Positions 24,301-36,283 are shown, numbered from the stretch's first letter. The stretch is DNA of 64,000 bases from Ciborinia camelliae (GCA_025890175.1 JANPYM010000013.1:1874270-1938269), one strand, 5' to 3'. The notes: a model not told the origin generated them from the letters alone. A program made the numbers and translations.

Positions 24301-27300
24301 CAAAAGTTTCAAATAATATAACCTTTTTAGTTTAAGATATATAATTTATTTTATAAAGTAAATCGAATGTTTAATTAATTATATTGCATTGGCGAATACT
24401 GATAGGGTATATATATTATCCTTTATATTAAAAACGATTTTGTTATTTATTTTGAAATAAAATAATTATTTATTTATTTTTTAAAATATTAGTAATCGTT
24501 TTTATGTTATAAAAAATATTATTGAATTTTTGAAGAAAACTGATTAAATCTTTTATCTAACGAAAAATATTAATATTATAAATAATAATATTATTTTTAA
24601 ATTTAATCTTTTAATTAATATTTAATATAAAATTAAAAAACTTAATATTTTATTTAAATAGAATAAGTTTAGCGAAAGTATTCAGATTCTATATAATTTT
24701 TTTATAAAATATATTAAATAGAATGAATATTTTATTATTTATTACATAAATTTTGTCAAATTGTTGATTATAAGGTATTGTAATAAAACGGTTGGAATTA
24801 TTTTGAATCATAATTTTCTAAATATAAAAATTGAGGATATATAAAAACAAAGATAAAAATTATTGTTATTTAAAATCAAAAAATATATTATAATCTTTAT
24901 TTTATATAAACTAAATAATTAGATAAAAGATATTATATGCGGATATAAATATTATAATAATAATAAATATAAAATAAAATTATTAAAATGTTTTTTTGAT
25001 ATAAATATTTATTAGAATATTAATTTGATAAATTTTAATCCAAAATAATTTTTTGAAATAATTAATTTAATATTATTTTAAAACTAAAACATTTATATTA
25101 ATAAACAAATTAATTTTAAATTTTTTTATAAAATAAAATTTGTAAATAATTTTGGTTTGCTTAAACTTTTTAGTTTTAATATTTATTTCGAAAATATATA
25201 GATTAAAAATAATATATTAATCAATTGTATAGCGATTATTAATTATACTTTATATTATAAATAATTTTATTATTATACAGATTTTTTGTTTTAATAATTT
25301 TTATAAAAAAAATTTAAAATTAATAAATAAAAAAATATAGTTAAAATTTTAATAAATAAAAATTGTTTTATTAATATTTGCGAATTATATATAAACTCTC
25401 ATATAAAAGAAATTTTAATAATTAAATCTAATACTAATTTTAATAATTGAAATGTTGGATTAAATAATTAAAAGGATTTTTTTAATAATTATAATATATA
25501 CGAAAAATAGTGATAAAAAAGAATCGAAAATATTTTTTTTGATTTTAAAAAAATAATTGCTTTATTTAAGATAACGAAAAAAACTATTATTGATTATAAA
25601 TGTAATTGTATATATTTTATAGATATAATAAGCCAAAATCCTAAATAATACAAAATTATTAATATAATAATCAAATTTATAATTTTTAATCTTATTATTA
25701 TTTTAAATAATATTATTAATTTATTAATAATATTTATTTTGTTTTTGATTTTTTTTAATTAATTTATTTGTTTTATTGTTTTTGATATATATACGATTAT
25801 TATTAAAACCTTTTTAAATTATTATTTTATTTGTATTAAAAAAAAGTTAATTTATTTATTTGGAAAATGATCAATTAAAATTATATTTTATAAAAAAATC
25901 TTAAAATTATTATTATTAAAAAATTTGTAAACGAATATATAAATTATTTATAAATATATTTTCCCTATTCGAATTTGTAATAAGCAATATATATTATATA
26001 AATAATATTAATAATACTATAAAAAAACTAATAAATCAAAAAAAATTCAAACAAAATCTAAATTAAGAAATATAAAAAATTTTAAATTTATAAAATATTA
26101 ATAATTTATTTTAAAATTAAAAAAAAAACGTTTTTTTTAAAAAATAAATAAATAAAATATTAATATATTAGATTTTAATATTGTTTTATATTTGTTTTAT
26201 ATTATTTATAATTTGTTTTATATAAAAATTTAAAAATACTAAATTTTGTAAAAAATATATATCAAATTAATTGCCCTAATATTATTACAAAAATAATATA
26301 AATGATTTGATAATATTCCTTTTTATTAATTCTGAAATACTAAAATATAACAAAAAATTTATATATTATTAAACTTTTAAAAAAATATATTATACATTTA
26401 TAATTTAAACATTTTTAATATTAATCTACAATATATTAAAATATTTAAAAAATTTATATTATTATTAATAATTTTAAACAAAATATTTAATATTATAAAA
26501 TTTATTAAATACCTCAATAATAAATAATTTAAAACATTTTTAAAAACAAATTTAAAAACTTTTCAATATTTTATCTATAATATAATTAAAATATATATTA
26601 ATTAATAATTCATTATTTTATTAAATAAATATTTTATTAAAAAAAAAATTGTTAATAATATTACAAATATTTATCTATTTATTAAAACTAAATAATATAA
26701 TAATTTGTTAATAAAAAATATATATATTACAAAAAATTATTTTACTATTATATTTAAAAAATTTTTTTTTTGATTAATCTAAAAAAATATTTAAATAAAA
26801 ATAATTTAATTCAAAAAATTTGATTTTTTATTCGTTTATATTAAAATTTATAATTTAAAAAAAGATTACAAATTATACAAAATTATTATTAAATAAAGCA
26901 ATTTGCACTAATATTATTGTTTTTGAAAAAAATATAATAAATTTATTAAAATTTAAAAAAAAAAAATTTAATTCTTTATATACTAAAATTCAATCTTCTA
27001 TTACAATATAAAAAGTTTTTTTTTATCCATCAATCTAATCGATATTGTAAATAAAAATAATTATATTTAAAATAAAATAAAGATTAACAAACCTTTAAAA
27101 TTCAATATAAAAATTATTAATAATAAACTACTATACACAAATTTGATTTCAATTATAAAATAATAAAAACTAATATACAAATTAAATATATAAAAAAAGA
27201 ATATTAGAAATATTAAATAAAAATTTTATATTGAAAATAAAAATATAAAAAAAAAATAAATTTATATATTTGAAATATAAAAAAAAAATAATTTATATTT

Positions 27301-27462
27301 TTGTTTTATATAAATTTAATTTAAAATGTTTTATATATTTTTTATAAAATAAATAAAAATATTAAAAATCTTTTTAAATAAGTTTTTTTTTAATATAAAA
27401 AAAACAAAAAGTTTGTTTTTTTCTAATTTGTTTTAAATCTTTATATAAGATTTGTTATTATA

Positions 27463-27656
27463 TATTATAATATTAAAATATTAAAATTAAAATATAATAT
27501 ATTGCTGAAGAGTTTTTATATCTATAAAGAGCAAAATCCTTTATATACGTAAAATAAATAATACAACTGTACAACTGTACAATCTAGTAAGGAAAGGTGC
27601 CTAATATCTCAGGCGTAGCCTGAGATCTCAGGCACTCTTCTAAATCTACCGTAGCA
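27463..27656. repeat. LTR, right copy (mutated in its first half only)
   Basis: Begins TATTATAATATT, which equals TGTCACGATGCT after C-to-T and G-to-A changes. The second half (about 27570-27656) remains GC-containing with an intact palindromic CTCAGGCGTAGCCTGAG and ends CCGTAGCA. Confidence 0.87.
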
Positions 27657-27984
27657 ATTTATAATTTCTTTTTAATATTAATATATAATTATTATAAATA
27701 TTTTAAAAATAAAAAAATATATTTCAAACTTTATAGATTTATTTATTATAATAATATATAATATATAATTATACTAAATCTATTGTATAAAATTTTTATA
27801 ATAATATTTTTTTAAAATTTTATATATAAAATTTTATTATATTTATAATATAGCTTTTATATATTATATTTTTAAAATATAATATTAAGATATACAATTA
27901 TGTAATCCGAACGTAATAAAATAAAGAAATCGTTTTTGTTTTTGCTTTAGAATTTTTTCACTTTGTTTTAGATATTGTTATACG
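27657..27984. pseudogene. AT-rich flank with RIP-mutated copy of the 29206 gene 3' end
   Basis: About 27900-27975 aligns with the 3' end of the gene at 29206-29742: AAATCGTTTTTG, TTTTCACTTTGTTTTAGATA versus ACATCGTTTTTG, CTTCCACTTCGTTTTAGGCA. The differences are G-to-A and C-to-T. In the minus-strand frame MPKTKWK has become ISKTK-stop-K. The rest of the interval is AT-rich without features. Confidence 0.6.
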
Positions 27985-28163
27985 CGTCACATAGGATTAT
28001 AAAGGTGAAATCGTAGATATACAATCTGATAAAAGAACTATGCTAAAGAGGAAAGGATCCTTTTGGAAAGAACACTATCTAATATAGACGTTGATCATGT
28101 GACCATGGTGGTCACGTGATCAATCACGTGACTGTCATACTAGGCAGGGGCCTTGGCGTGACA
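27985..28163. repeat. second repeat family, copy 1 (LTR-like, ends in GTGACA)
   Basis: Shares GATAAAAGAACTATGCT, AAGAGGAAAG and GGCAGGG-type stretches with 28756-28910. It starts CGTCACATAGG and ends GGCGTGACA, so its ends are near-inverted (TGTCAC...GTGACA type), like a solo LTR. No clean target duplication was found. It contains GTGACCATGGTGGTCAC and a second TCACGTGA palindrome. Confidence 0.5.
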
Positions 28164-28597
28164 GATATAAGCAATCCTAATTTAAATCTTCAATCCATAT
28201 CCCTTTTCGTCGAAACCAATGTATTTTCTGTTCCCTAGAAATATCCATAAAGGCAAAATGCATTTATGACCGTTGACTTTGAGTACTAATAAACAAGATA
28301 AACCGCACCCAAGACGATAGGAAGCCAACGGTTCAAAACTGTAGAGACCAATAATCCGTATACCATTCTTCAAAGGTTAAAATGGTGTGTAGATGCGGGG
28401 AGGGGAGCTATAGCTTGGAACGTAATTCGTTTGCAGCCTATAGTTGTATACAGATAGAGGAGGAACCTTCCTTTTATTTATCTAGCATCTGGTCGAGTGG
28501 TATATTCTAGTCATTCTCAGTTTGCCATTATCGGATTTCTACAGCAATCTTGTCCAACTATGGGAAAGAAATAAGAAAAATAAATGTACTGTGTTAT
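28164..28597. other. intergenic, no feature recognised
   Basis: Only a short ORF (28182-28373, minus). Probable non-coding DNA between repeats. Confidence 0.4.
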
Positions 28598-28602
28598 ACG
28601 TG

Positions 28603-28750
28603 TGTCATGATGCTGACGCATCGAGGGTGAAATATAATGTATTGCTTGAAGAGCCCTTTATATGCGTGAGGTAGGTCGTACAGCCGTACGACCTAGGTAG
28701 CGAATAGAGATGCCTGATATCTCAGGCACTCTTCTAGGCCTACCGTAACA
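28603..28750. repeat. solo LTR of the 21-27 kb element family, not RIP-mutated
   Basis: 148 bp starting TGTCATGATGCTGACGCATCG and ending CTACCGTAACA, colinear with the 194-bp LTRs but with internal deletions. Flanked by a perfect 5-bp duplication ACGTG (28598-28602 and 28751-28755). It keeps GC-rich stretches such as GTCGTACAGCCGTACGAC, which are AT-rich in the full element. Confidence 0.85.
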
Positions 28751-28755
28751 ACGTG

Positions 28756-28910
28756 TCACGTCGGCATATGGGAATAGCACTATAGATCAGCAATCGGATA
28801 AAAGAACTATGCTGAAGAGGAAAGAATCTTCTTCTTCGAGATCACCTTATAGGAGTGATAGTCACGTGACAAGAGAGGCAGGGCCTGGGGTCTAGCTATG
28901 AAACGAAGAG
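28756..28910. repeat. second repeat family, copy 2, next to the solo LTR
   Basis: Matches 27985-28163 through GATAAAAGAACTATGCT and neighbouring motifs. Removing the solo LTR and one ACGTG leaves GTTATACGTGTCACGTCGG, which aligns with GTTATACGCGTCACATAGG at copy 1. The solo LTR therefore inserted at the edge of this older repeat. Confidence 0.55.
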
Positions 28911-29205
28911 TGCACCAGGGCATGCATGTGTTAGTATTGCTTCCCCCCACCCCCACAAGCCTTAAAAGGAGTCGGAACAAAGCTTGATCACGGATCTATC
29001 AAATCTGATTTTTTGGTAAAATTACCTTCTATATACGTATATCGGGTGGACAATGCCCACAGAGCCTAAACCCGAAATAGATTGAACCAATTGGATCGAT
29101 TACAATATAAAAAAACTAATAAAATTAAAATACAATTTTTATATACCACACCATATATCAATTACGAGCTTTGCCTCCGGCCCCTCGTATCAATTATATA
29201 CCAAA
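28911..29205. other. intergenic flank of the 29206 gene
   Basis: Turns AT-rich from about 29100. It contains TATATACCACACCATATATC and a similar TATATACCAAATCATATAATC, a short imperfect direct repeat. No gene. Confidence 0.4.
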
Positions 29206-29742
29206 TCATATAATCCAATCGCAATAAAATGAAAACATCGTTTTTGCTCCTACCCCGAAACCCTTCCACTTCGTTTTAGGCATACGTGACGATTTGTGAC
29301 GCAGGTCAACTTTCATCGCCAAGGCTCTAAAACATACTGCAACAAAATCTGGGCGAGAATATTCCGAAAAATTGTATCCACCTACCTTGCCCTTAGGGCT
29401 GGATATTTGGGGATTGCGGATTTCGGCGACAACCATTGAGAGCTTTACAATGCCACGTGGGTCCAGACATTCAATATATCTCCAAAGTAAATTCGCAAGA
29501 ACAATAATTACAACCAAAGGGGAGACAACTAAAAGCATCGAGGCCTTAAAGAGCACATTAACAATCACATTTTTATCACGGGGATGATTACTGACTGATT
29601 GGGTATCATTGTTCATGATTTTGACTGATAGTGATGCGAGACAATCATAATATGAATAAACTCTCCCTCCAACTTCTCCTATTGATAGTATCTCATTAGC
29701 GGATACTAGTAAATACAAATATCGAAATAATATGCCATCCAA
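29206..29742 (-). CDS. small putative membrane protein, lineage-type family, 178 aa
   Basis: A single open frame from ATG at 29742 to TAA at 29206. One strong hydrophobic segment (about residues 66-88, ASMLLVVSPLVVIIVLANLL) predicts a membrane span, followed by a polar C-terminal half ending KTMFSFYCDWII. I do not recognise a domain. Two other places in the window carry related but broken 3' ends (17281-17493; about 27900-27975), so this is the one intact copy of a dispersed family. It sits between repeats and a conserved gene, as lineage-restricted genes often do. The start could lie further upstream if an intron is present. Function unknown; being real and expressed is not assured. Confidence 0.5.
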   Translation of the reverse strand: MDGILFRYLYLLVSANEILSIGEVGGRVYSYYDCLASLSVKIMNNDTQSVSNHPRDKNVIVNVLFKASMLLVVSPLVVIIVLANLLWRYIECLDPRGIVKLSMVVAEIRNPQISSPKGKVGGYNFSEYSRPDFVAVCFRALAMKVDLRHKSSRMPKTKWKGFGVGAKTMFSFYCDWII

Positions 29743-29897
29743 AGAAATGTAACGCTAATCATCCACCATTACCTAGGTGTTTTCCGATGAGACCTTTCGT
29801 TTGCATCTTCTTACGAATGGCCAAAAGACGTTCCCTAATGTATCAATCCTACACGGCATCAGCTCGCATGGCAGAATGGATGTTAGACGCGAATTTC

Positions 29898-32800
29898 TTA
29901 CGATGATCGGCGCGGCTTAAGTGGCAATGCCGGCAATATTACTCCCGTTGGACGGGAATTTCGGACTGGAAGAGAAAGCAATTGTGGTGGCTTTCCATCG
30001 ACAATGCTTGCAGGGGCTAACTTTGAAGGAGCCAAGGCTGGCCAGTCAGATGAGTTGTTGGTGATTCCTGAAACTGAAGGCTTTCCTTTCTCCTGGTTGG
30101 TCTGGGGCAAACCACGCCCATTCTTGTTCGAATCCATCTTTGGTTGCTCATGTTGCACAGGAGATTTAGCAGTCCCATCCCGAGAGCTTTTTCCTTGGGA
30201 TTTGACGGTCTTTGGTTCTGCTTTGTCGACAGGTCCACTAGCGGTTGTTGAAGAATCATGATTGTCCAAATTGTTCCGCTGGGACTCTTTCTTGAGATCT
30301 TTGGAGGATGCTGAGCGACTCTTGCTGAGAGAACCATTGCTAGAACTTCCAGTCTTGGATCTCTGGTGGCTGAACTTGACAGCAGGTGCATTGGGTAGAC
30401 TTGGAGCCAAGGTGATATTGGATGTCGAATTCAATTCAGATTTGCCTTCTTTGTCCTTTTCGGGTTCATCATTTCCAGTCTGTGATTGCAAAATGGCGTC
30501 CTTCAAGTCATCATTAGATTTCGACTCAATCGAAGAAACACTTGGCTTTCTGGTTGAGTGCCGACTGAATAGCCCGTCTTCGCTAATGAGTGATGAGATG
30601 GGGCTTTCAGAGTCGGTCGGTGTAAGAAGGGCAGAAGTTGAACAATTAATTTTGTTTTCCTTGCCAATTACGACCTTGCTGGCAGTCTTGGATTGCTTCT
30701 TGTTCTTCTTTGAATTCTTGATCTTTCCTTGAGGCACTGGTTCTGACGCTTTCATAGCTCCCGTCTCACCCAGTGGATTGGATAACACTTGGTTGACAGG
30801 GCCTGAAGGTGCTGGAACTGACACCTGTACCTGCTTAGTGATCTCCAAATTCATAGGCTCAGGAGGCTCTGTAGCGGTTTTGGTGGTGAATAATTGACCG
30901 GTTGTCGAGCTTGTTGCCAATTGACTGGAAAAGGCATGTGGTGAAGCCGATTCTGGTGTTTGATCGAGACCCTTCTCTGTTATCGCGAATTTCTTTGATA
31001 GAACTAATTGAGCTTGAGAAATTAATTTTACAGGGCTTGCAATCGGAGTCGTAATTTTCGATCTATCAACATGTCAGCATGGAAACAATTTGCACTTTTA
31101 GACAGACAAAAAAACCCACGTATTTTGTCTCGATGTTGATCTTTTCTTGTGCTTGCTGCCTGGGTTTTTACTTGAATCCTTTCTGGGGGGTGTAGACTGT
31201 GCATCTCCAGTAAATCTTATTGGTTATTAGCAATTTGTAGGAGAAGAAACCAACTTGTGTAAGTTTACGTAACAACTTACCTTCGCTTGATCGGAGAATT
31301 CTCCTTTCTATTGTCTGGGATGTTGGGCACATTCGTCATCATAGAACAAGGTTCAAACATTGTACGATGATAATTTGGCTCGACTCCACCATATGTTAGC
31401 GGAAAGGCTGAGGCGACATTATTTGGTCTGTTGTTCATTGCGAGAAGAGGCATTTGTTGTTGAAAGTGAGCAATGCCACTTTCATGCTGCCTAACTTCCG
31501 ATATGACCGAACCTAGCGCAGCTCCTAGCGGTAGTTGATATGGACCTGGTACAAATGGCGGGGCGTATGAACGCATAGGCCGAGAATCTGATGGATTTGT
31601 AAAGGTATCAAAGACATTGTGTGGAGTCATATGACCACCATTTGGATACTGAGATGGAATTTGGCCACTCTGGGATCTTGATGGACGATGTTGTGATATT
31701 GAACTTCTTCTTGCGTAGGATTGATTGTCGTGTCCAGCGCTGGACATATAACGGGAGTGATTGTCTCCATGAGGACTGTTGTAACTGGCGTTACTACCCG
31801 ATCGGCCTCTGTTGCCACTATCTATTGGGTATCCTGCTGCGAGTTTACGTCCATCTGGCATTTTGAAGCCATCAAATTCTTTAATCGCAGCTGCTATGAC
31901 ATCGGAATCGAATCTACCAAAATGATTAGTTTCTTTGCATTAGGGAAGAGGGCGTATAAACTCACGTTACAAACACTGGGCCATTGTTGTGAGGCCGAAT
32001 CAAAAATTTGATTGATACAACATTTCCAACTGCGGACATCAGATCCTTCAATTGATGAGTGCAAAACATGTTCAAATCTGGACCTTTCAAGTACAGAGTT
32101 CGGCGATGAGAGAGCTTTTGCACAGGAAGAATGTTATACTGATACGTACAGGAATCATCCCATTTTTTGAAATTGGGATCTCCTTCCATGCCACCAAAGT
32201 CAAGAGATTGATTGATCTTGGTATTTTGAAAAGTCTTAAGATTTCGGGCATCGTTAGGAAGATCCATTCTAGAACCAAGATAGCCATTGTTTTCGATCAA
32301 TTGGGTTGAGGCACCACCAGAGGAACCGGGAGTACGCTGGAGGTTATGGACGTAAACAGGTTCGGGTTGAGGAGCTTGAGGACTTCCTCTGGTACTACCC
32401 GTCTTATTTTGTCGTGGTTGGTGCATAAACTTGTTCTGATGAGCGCCATATGGTGCTGTCAATTGATGTCTAATGTTGCGAGGAGTTTCAATGGAATTTC
32501 CACGAGGCCTAGGTTTATTGCGAACCCCACTATCGTTGCAATAAATGTTGGTACGAGGCGGTGAAACACTAAGGCCAGTGGGCATGTTGCGCCGAATTTC
32601 CATGAAGTTGTCGTATTTCTGCGCTGGATGCGGAACAGCTGAGAGAAGATCCATGTTTTCACCTTGCTTAGGTAACGGCATGCTAATATTCCTACCACCA
32701 GACAAGATAGACCCAGATGGAACTTGTGCTGATCCAAAACCATGCATTCCGGGGTTTCCTTCGCTAGCCGATGTGGGGATGGGTTGACCACCAGTTGTAA

Positions 32801-33617
32801 CCGGCATGGCTGTTCGATTAATTCGTTTTCCAGTTTGGTCAAGACGATCTCCCTTATCGGAAACAGCTCTGCTGCGAGGGGCATTTGCGGCTTGATGATG
32901 CAACATTTGTGGCACACTATGGCATTGCGGTATATTAGGAACTGCGGCGTTAACGAGATTTTGAGAAGTTTCTTGCAACAAACGCAAACGGTGGGTCTCC
33001 AAAGCCTTTTCTAGGATTTCCTTCGATTCTTCAGAAAATTGGCCAGCTTCGGAAGGATCCGCACAAAAAAGCCCGTACATGCTTCCTCCGACAGAGTTCA
33101 AGACCAATTCCCTATGCTTTGTGACCCATCCTTGAACATATTCATCGATCATAGTATTCTGCTTCTCCATAAATTTGCGATCGAGCTCTTCGTTTTCCTC
33201 GCCAAGTCGGTGCAAAACGTAATACAGAAATTCTGGAGTTTCCAATTGTATATCGGCTGCGTCCCATAGATAGTAAAGATCGTCCCAACCGGTGGGTTTT
33301 TTGATATCACGGATCAATATTGGGTATTTCTGTCTCAAGATTGCAGCTCTGGCTGCGATATCAGCCTTTACATTACTGTGCAAAATCGGGCTGACTTTCA
33401 GATTTGCAACTAATTCTCTCTTTGCTTTGTTGCCGAAATCGGTAGAGACAAACGCAGGCGCGTTGGGATGATTTCGAACCTCCCATATTGTAGAAGTCGC
33501 AGTCGCTTGAGGTGTTCGAGAAGTCTGCTGCCCAGCCACGACAGGTTGTTGATAACCTTGCTGAACCATATGTGTCGGAACGACAGGATAATATGGGGGT
33601 GGACGACTCATTTCCAC
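29898..33617 (-). CDS. RRM-domain RNA-binding protein, 1181 aa
   Basis: Four exons: 33617-31966, 31913-31281, 31215-31120 and 31062-29898. Introns are 52, 65 and 57 bp, and coding lengths sum exactly to 1182 codons. An RNA recognition motif lies at about residues 504-580, split by intron 1: the RNP2-like strand is RTLYLKG, and RNP1-like GPVFVTFDS spans the splice. A conserved alpha-helical region precedes it (about 45-210: NHPNAPAFVSTDFGNKAKRE ... KYPILIRDIKKPTGWDDLYY). The C-terminal half is low-complexity, Ser/Lys/Pro-rich and probably disordered. The RRM implies RNA binding, nuclear or cytoplasmic; no close named relative is recognised. A second ATG two codons later (33611) is an equally good start. 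The domain call is firm, the biological role is not. Confidence 0.85.
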
Positions 33618-35321
33618 GGTGTTGTGGCGAATGAGGGTTCGATCAATTCGAAAGTTGGAATCAGACGGAGTCGGTATGTTTCTTTCGAAGAATCAATTCT
33701 TTTTCGATCAGTAGATTCCTTCAGGCATTCGCATGACACGAAAGAGCTGTGTAATTATTGTTGAATTGATGATGCGCCTGATGATGCGCCTTGAGTATGT
33801 TGTTTAGCGCTATTGCCAGCAATAGCAACTTGTATGAAAGCTCAACGCGACAGTAATTGACTCGTTTGATGCTACAATAGAAAGCAACGAGATGGAAAGA
33901 ATTAATTGATTTGGATTGTGATTGTGGTTGTGGTTGTGTGTATTTTATTTTGAAGAAAAGAAGGAGGGCCTAAGTTTTGATGGAAAAGTTGATGTAAGGA
34001 GGAAAGAGGAAGGTAGAAGGTCGAAGGTGACAATATTTGAAGAAATGGAGGTTGGTGGGTTTATTGAAGAAGTGGGGTAGAAGTAGAAGTGGAAGTGGGA
34101 AGCGACAAGAGCTAGAAGTCCTGGTGGTCTGTAGTACTGCTACGTCCACGTACTAATAAGAATAAAGGTAGGCTAAGAGCAAGAGTAACGAGATCGGATT
34201 GGACCAAAGTGTCATAACAACATTGAAAATTCACTTTCTAATCCGAAAATGAACAATTTGCCACTGGATAGTGGATATCCTTACCTAGGTAGGAATAGGA
34301 AGTGGAAGTGGACGTGGAAGTGGAAGTGGAAGGAGGAAGGAGGAAGGAGGAAGTAGAAAACCTTGGAATAGATAGTAAATAATAGGTAGGATGTAGTAGG
34401 TAGGATGTAGTAGGTAGGATGTAGTAGGTAGGATGTAGTAGGTAGGATGTAGTAGGTAGGATGTAGTAGGTAGGATGTAGTAGGTAGGATGTAATGGATA
34501 GGATGTAGTAGGTAGGATGTAGTAGGTAAGGTAGGAGGTAGGTTGTAATAATAGGTAGGATGTAGGATGTAATAGGTAGGATGTAGTAGGTAGGTAGGTA
34601 ATAGATAGCCGTACTGTCTATAGGTAATCGTTGACCACTGCACTCCACTTCACTTCACTGTAACTGAGTCACTTCACTGTAAACCGTAACTGAGTCAAGT
34701 GAAAATTGATTCAATGTTCCATCTCATTCCTTCCACTCCAGGGCTACCTACCTAGGCCTGTTAGGTACAGGTACCTATAGGGTAGGTTGACCTTTATCTT
34801 AATACCTATCAGTTAGGTACGCTTCAAGCTCTTTTATTATTATCATATCATATCATAGGTACCTAGGTGAATAGAGGGGGGAAGGAAGGAGGGAAGGAAC
34901 GAAAATAATTGAAAGACTCACCCCCGTCATGACATTGCTCATACTTTCGTCTTCTGCTTCACTAACTTCAAATCTGAGCTGAGAAGAAAAAAGTCCCAAG
35001 GGTTTTCTTGAAATTAGGTAGGTGTACTGAAAAGAGAGCAAAACGGAGGCCGGAATAATACCTAAGCTAGGTAATGAGCATCAAAGGGGTCAGACTTCCT
35101 GGGGATCAAATCATTCATGTTATTCTTCCACCCAAACCCTTTAACCGCATCACAATTAATACTGACTCGTACCTTGTACATAGTACCTCATAACTCCAAA
35201 CATAAAATCATCCATTCATTTTCAACATATCACATTTATTATGTGAGATGGCTTGAGTTATGGATGAGAGGAAAGAAATTGGTATTTGGCAACTTTTGGC
35301 GTGGTTTACAGTGAAAAAAGC
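33618..35321. other. intergenic with microsatellites; promoter of the RRM gene
   Basis: Contains purine-rich 5' flank, the 14-bp minisatellite, and AGGTACCT/CCTAGGT palindromic words (34740-34870). No gene recognised. Confidence 0.5.
34386..34600. repeat. 14-bp minisatellite TAGGATGTAGTAGG
   Basis: About nine near-perfect tandem copies from 34386 to about 34520, then interrupted variants to about 34600. The long minus-strand ORFs over it (PTTSYLLHPTYYI repeats) are translation artefacts. Confidence 0.93.
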
Positions 35322-35892
35322 TTAGTTTTTGGGAAGAGCGTTGAGCATCTTCAATATCTCAGATTCATTATCTCCTGCCACTGCTCTTCCATTGCTCCAA
35401 TCCACAGTCTAGAAAGCGTTAGTCAAAAGATCATTCTACATCATACAAGGGACCACACGGAAACATACGAGAGGTCTTTGGAAACTGTCTTCATTGGATT
35501 TGATCTTGCGTACAGCATCTGCTTCATCCTTTGCACCTGTCACAAGGCTGCCAATCTTCGAAACACCCATATATTCGAGAATGCTCTTAAGCTGATCTGG
35601 AGTTGGTGCAGATTCGGTGACTTCCAATTCGAATTCTTGTCTTTTTGCGCTGGTTTGAGCAGAGTGGTCACTTGCTTGATCCTCAGTCGCGAATTCGGCG
35701 GCATTGGCAGACGCTTGCTTCAACAGCGTATGGACTCTCAAGGAAGCTGGCGAGCTTGCCTTGTGGAAGAGGGTGATAACATCAAGAGTTTTATGCTATG
35801 GATTGGCAATATTAGCATCTGTTATACTATGGCGAGGGATTAGGACTTGAAATAATCTAAGTATATGGTGTTGGACTTACGAATCGAAACAT
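35322..35892 (-). CDS. Fmp46-like mitochondrial redox protein (DUF1687), 141 aa
   Basis: Three exons: 35892-35881 (only 12 bp, MFRF), 35795-35469 and 35408-35322, with introns of 85 and 60 bp, all in phase 0. The spliced product reads MFRFHKTLDVITLFHKASSP at its start, followed by ELEVTESAPTPDQLKSILEY and TVDWSNGRAVAGDNESEIL at its end, matching the fungal Fmp46/DUF1687 family of thioredoxin-fold proteins. Members are small mitochondrial proteins with a putative redox role; no CxxC is present. The tiny first exon is supported by the HKASSP context only fitting downstream of a basic N-terminus. Divergent with the Nup53 gene; the shared upstream region is 391 bp. Confidence 0.88.
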
Positions 35893-36283
35893 TTTGATTG
35901 ATGCTTGAGAGCGTTGGTTGCGATTTCTGTTAATGTTGAATAAAACCGTTGTTCATCATCATCATCATCGAAACATTGAGGCTTGAAAGATAGAATGACG
36001 TTAACTAACACGTGGATACGGCTCATCTTTCCCTTCGCTCATTGATCAGAAATTCACTGATCCCTGCCGTTTCTAATTTTTGTCCCATGGCAACAAATAC
36101 TTTTGATTTGTCGCGTATTCCTGTAGAAACGTGAGACTTAAAATCCTACTTCAGCATAGGTTTAAGGATGAGTTAAAAGAATTCAAAAATAGTATTGCAA
36201 CCACCTCACGAATTCCAGAAGAAACCAACTCAATTTGAGACATATTTACATTCCATTCTTCTCCCTTACTTTACAATTTCATA
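35893..36283. promoter_or_regulatory. bidirectional promoter region, Fmp46-like / Nup53
   Basis: 391 bp between two start codons in divergent orientation. It includes an ATC/ATG microsatellite (CATCATCATCATCATCG) near 35955. No core element can be assigned with confidence. Confidence 0.5.

Larger units (their letters stand above)
21167..27656 (-). mobile_element. complete LTR retrotransposon, RIP-degraded, 6490 bp
   Basis: Bounded by two LTRs of exactly 194 bp (21167-21360 and 27463-27656) and a perfect 5-bp target duplication ATTTA (21162-21166 and 27657-27661). The interior is extremely AT-rich with no long ORF; I could not read any RT, integrase or protease motif with confidence. Orientation is inferred from the LTR: on the minus strand the clean copy of this LTR has a TATA-like CATATAAAGG, so the element would be transcribed towards lower coordinates. 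Short LTRs would fit Ty1/Copia, but the superfamily is not proven. Confidence 0.88.

Noticed and set aside
34238..34648. ORFs of 136 and 120 codons rich in PTTSYLLHPTYY
   Set aside because: Translation of the 14-bp minisatellite.
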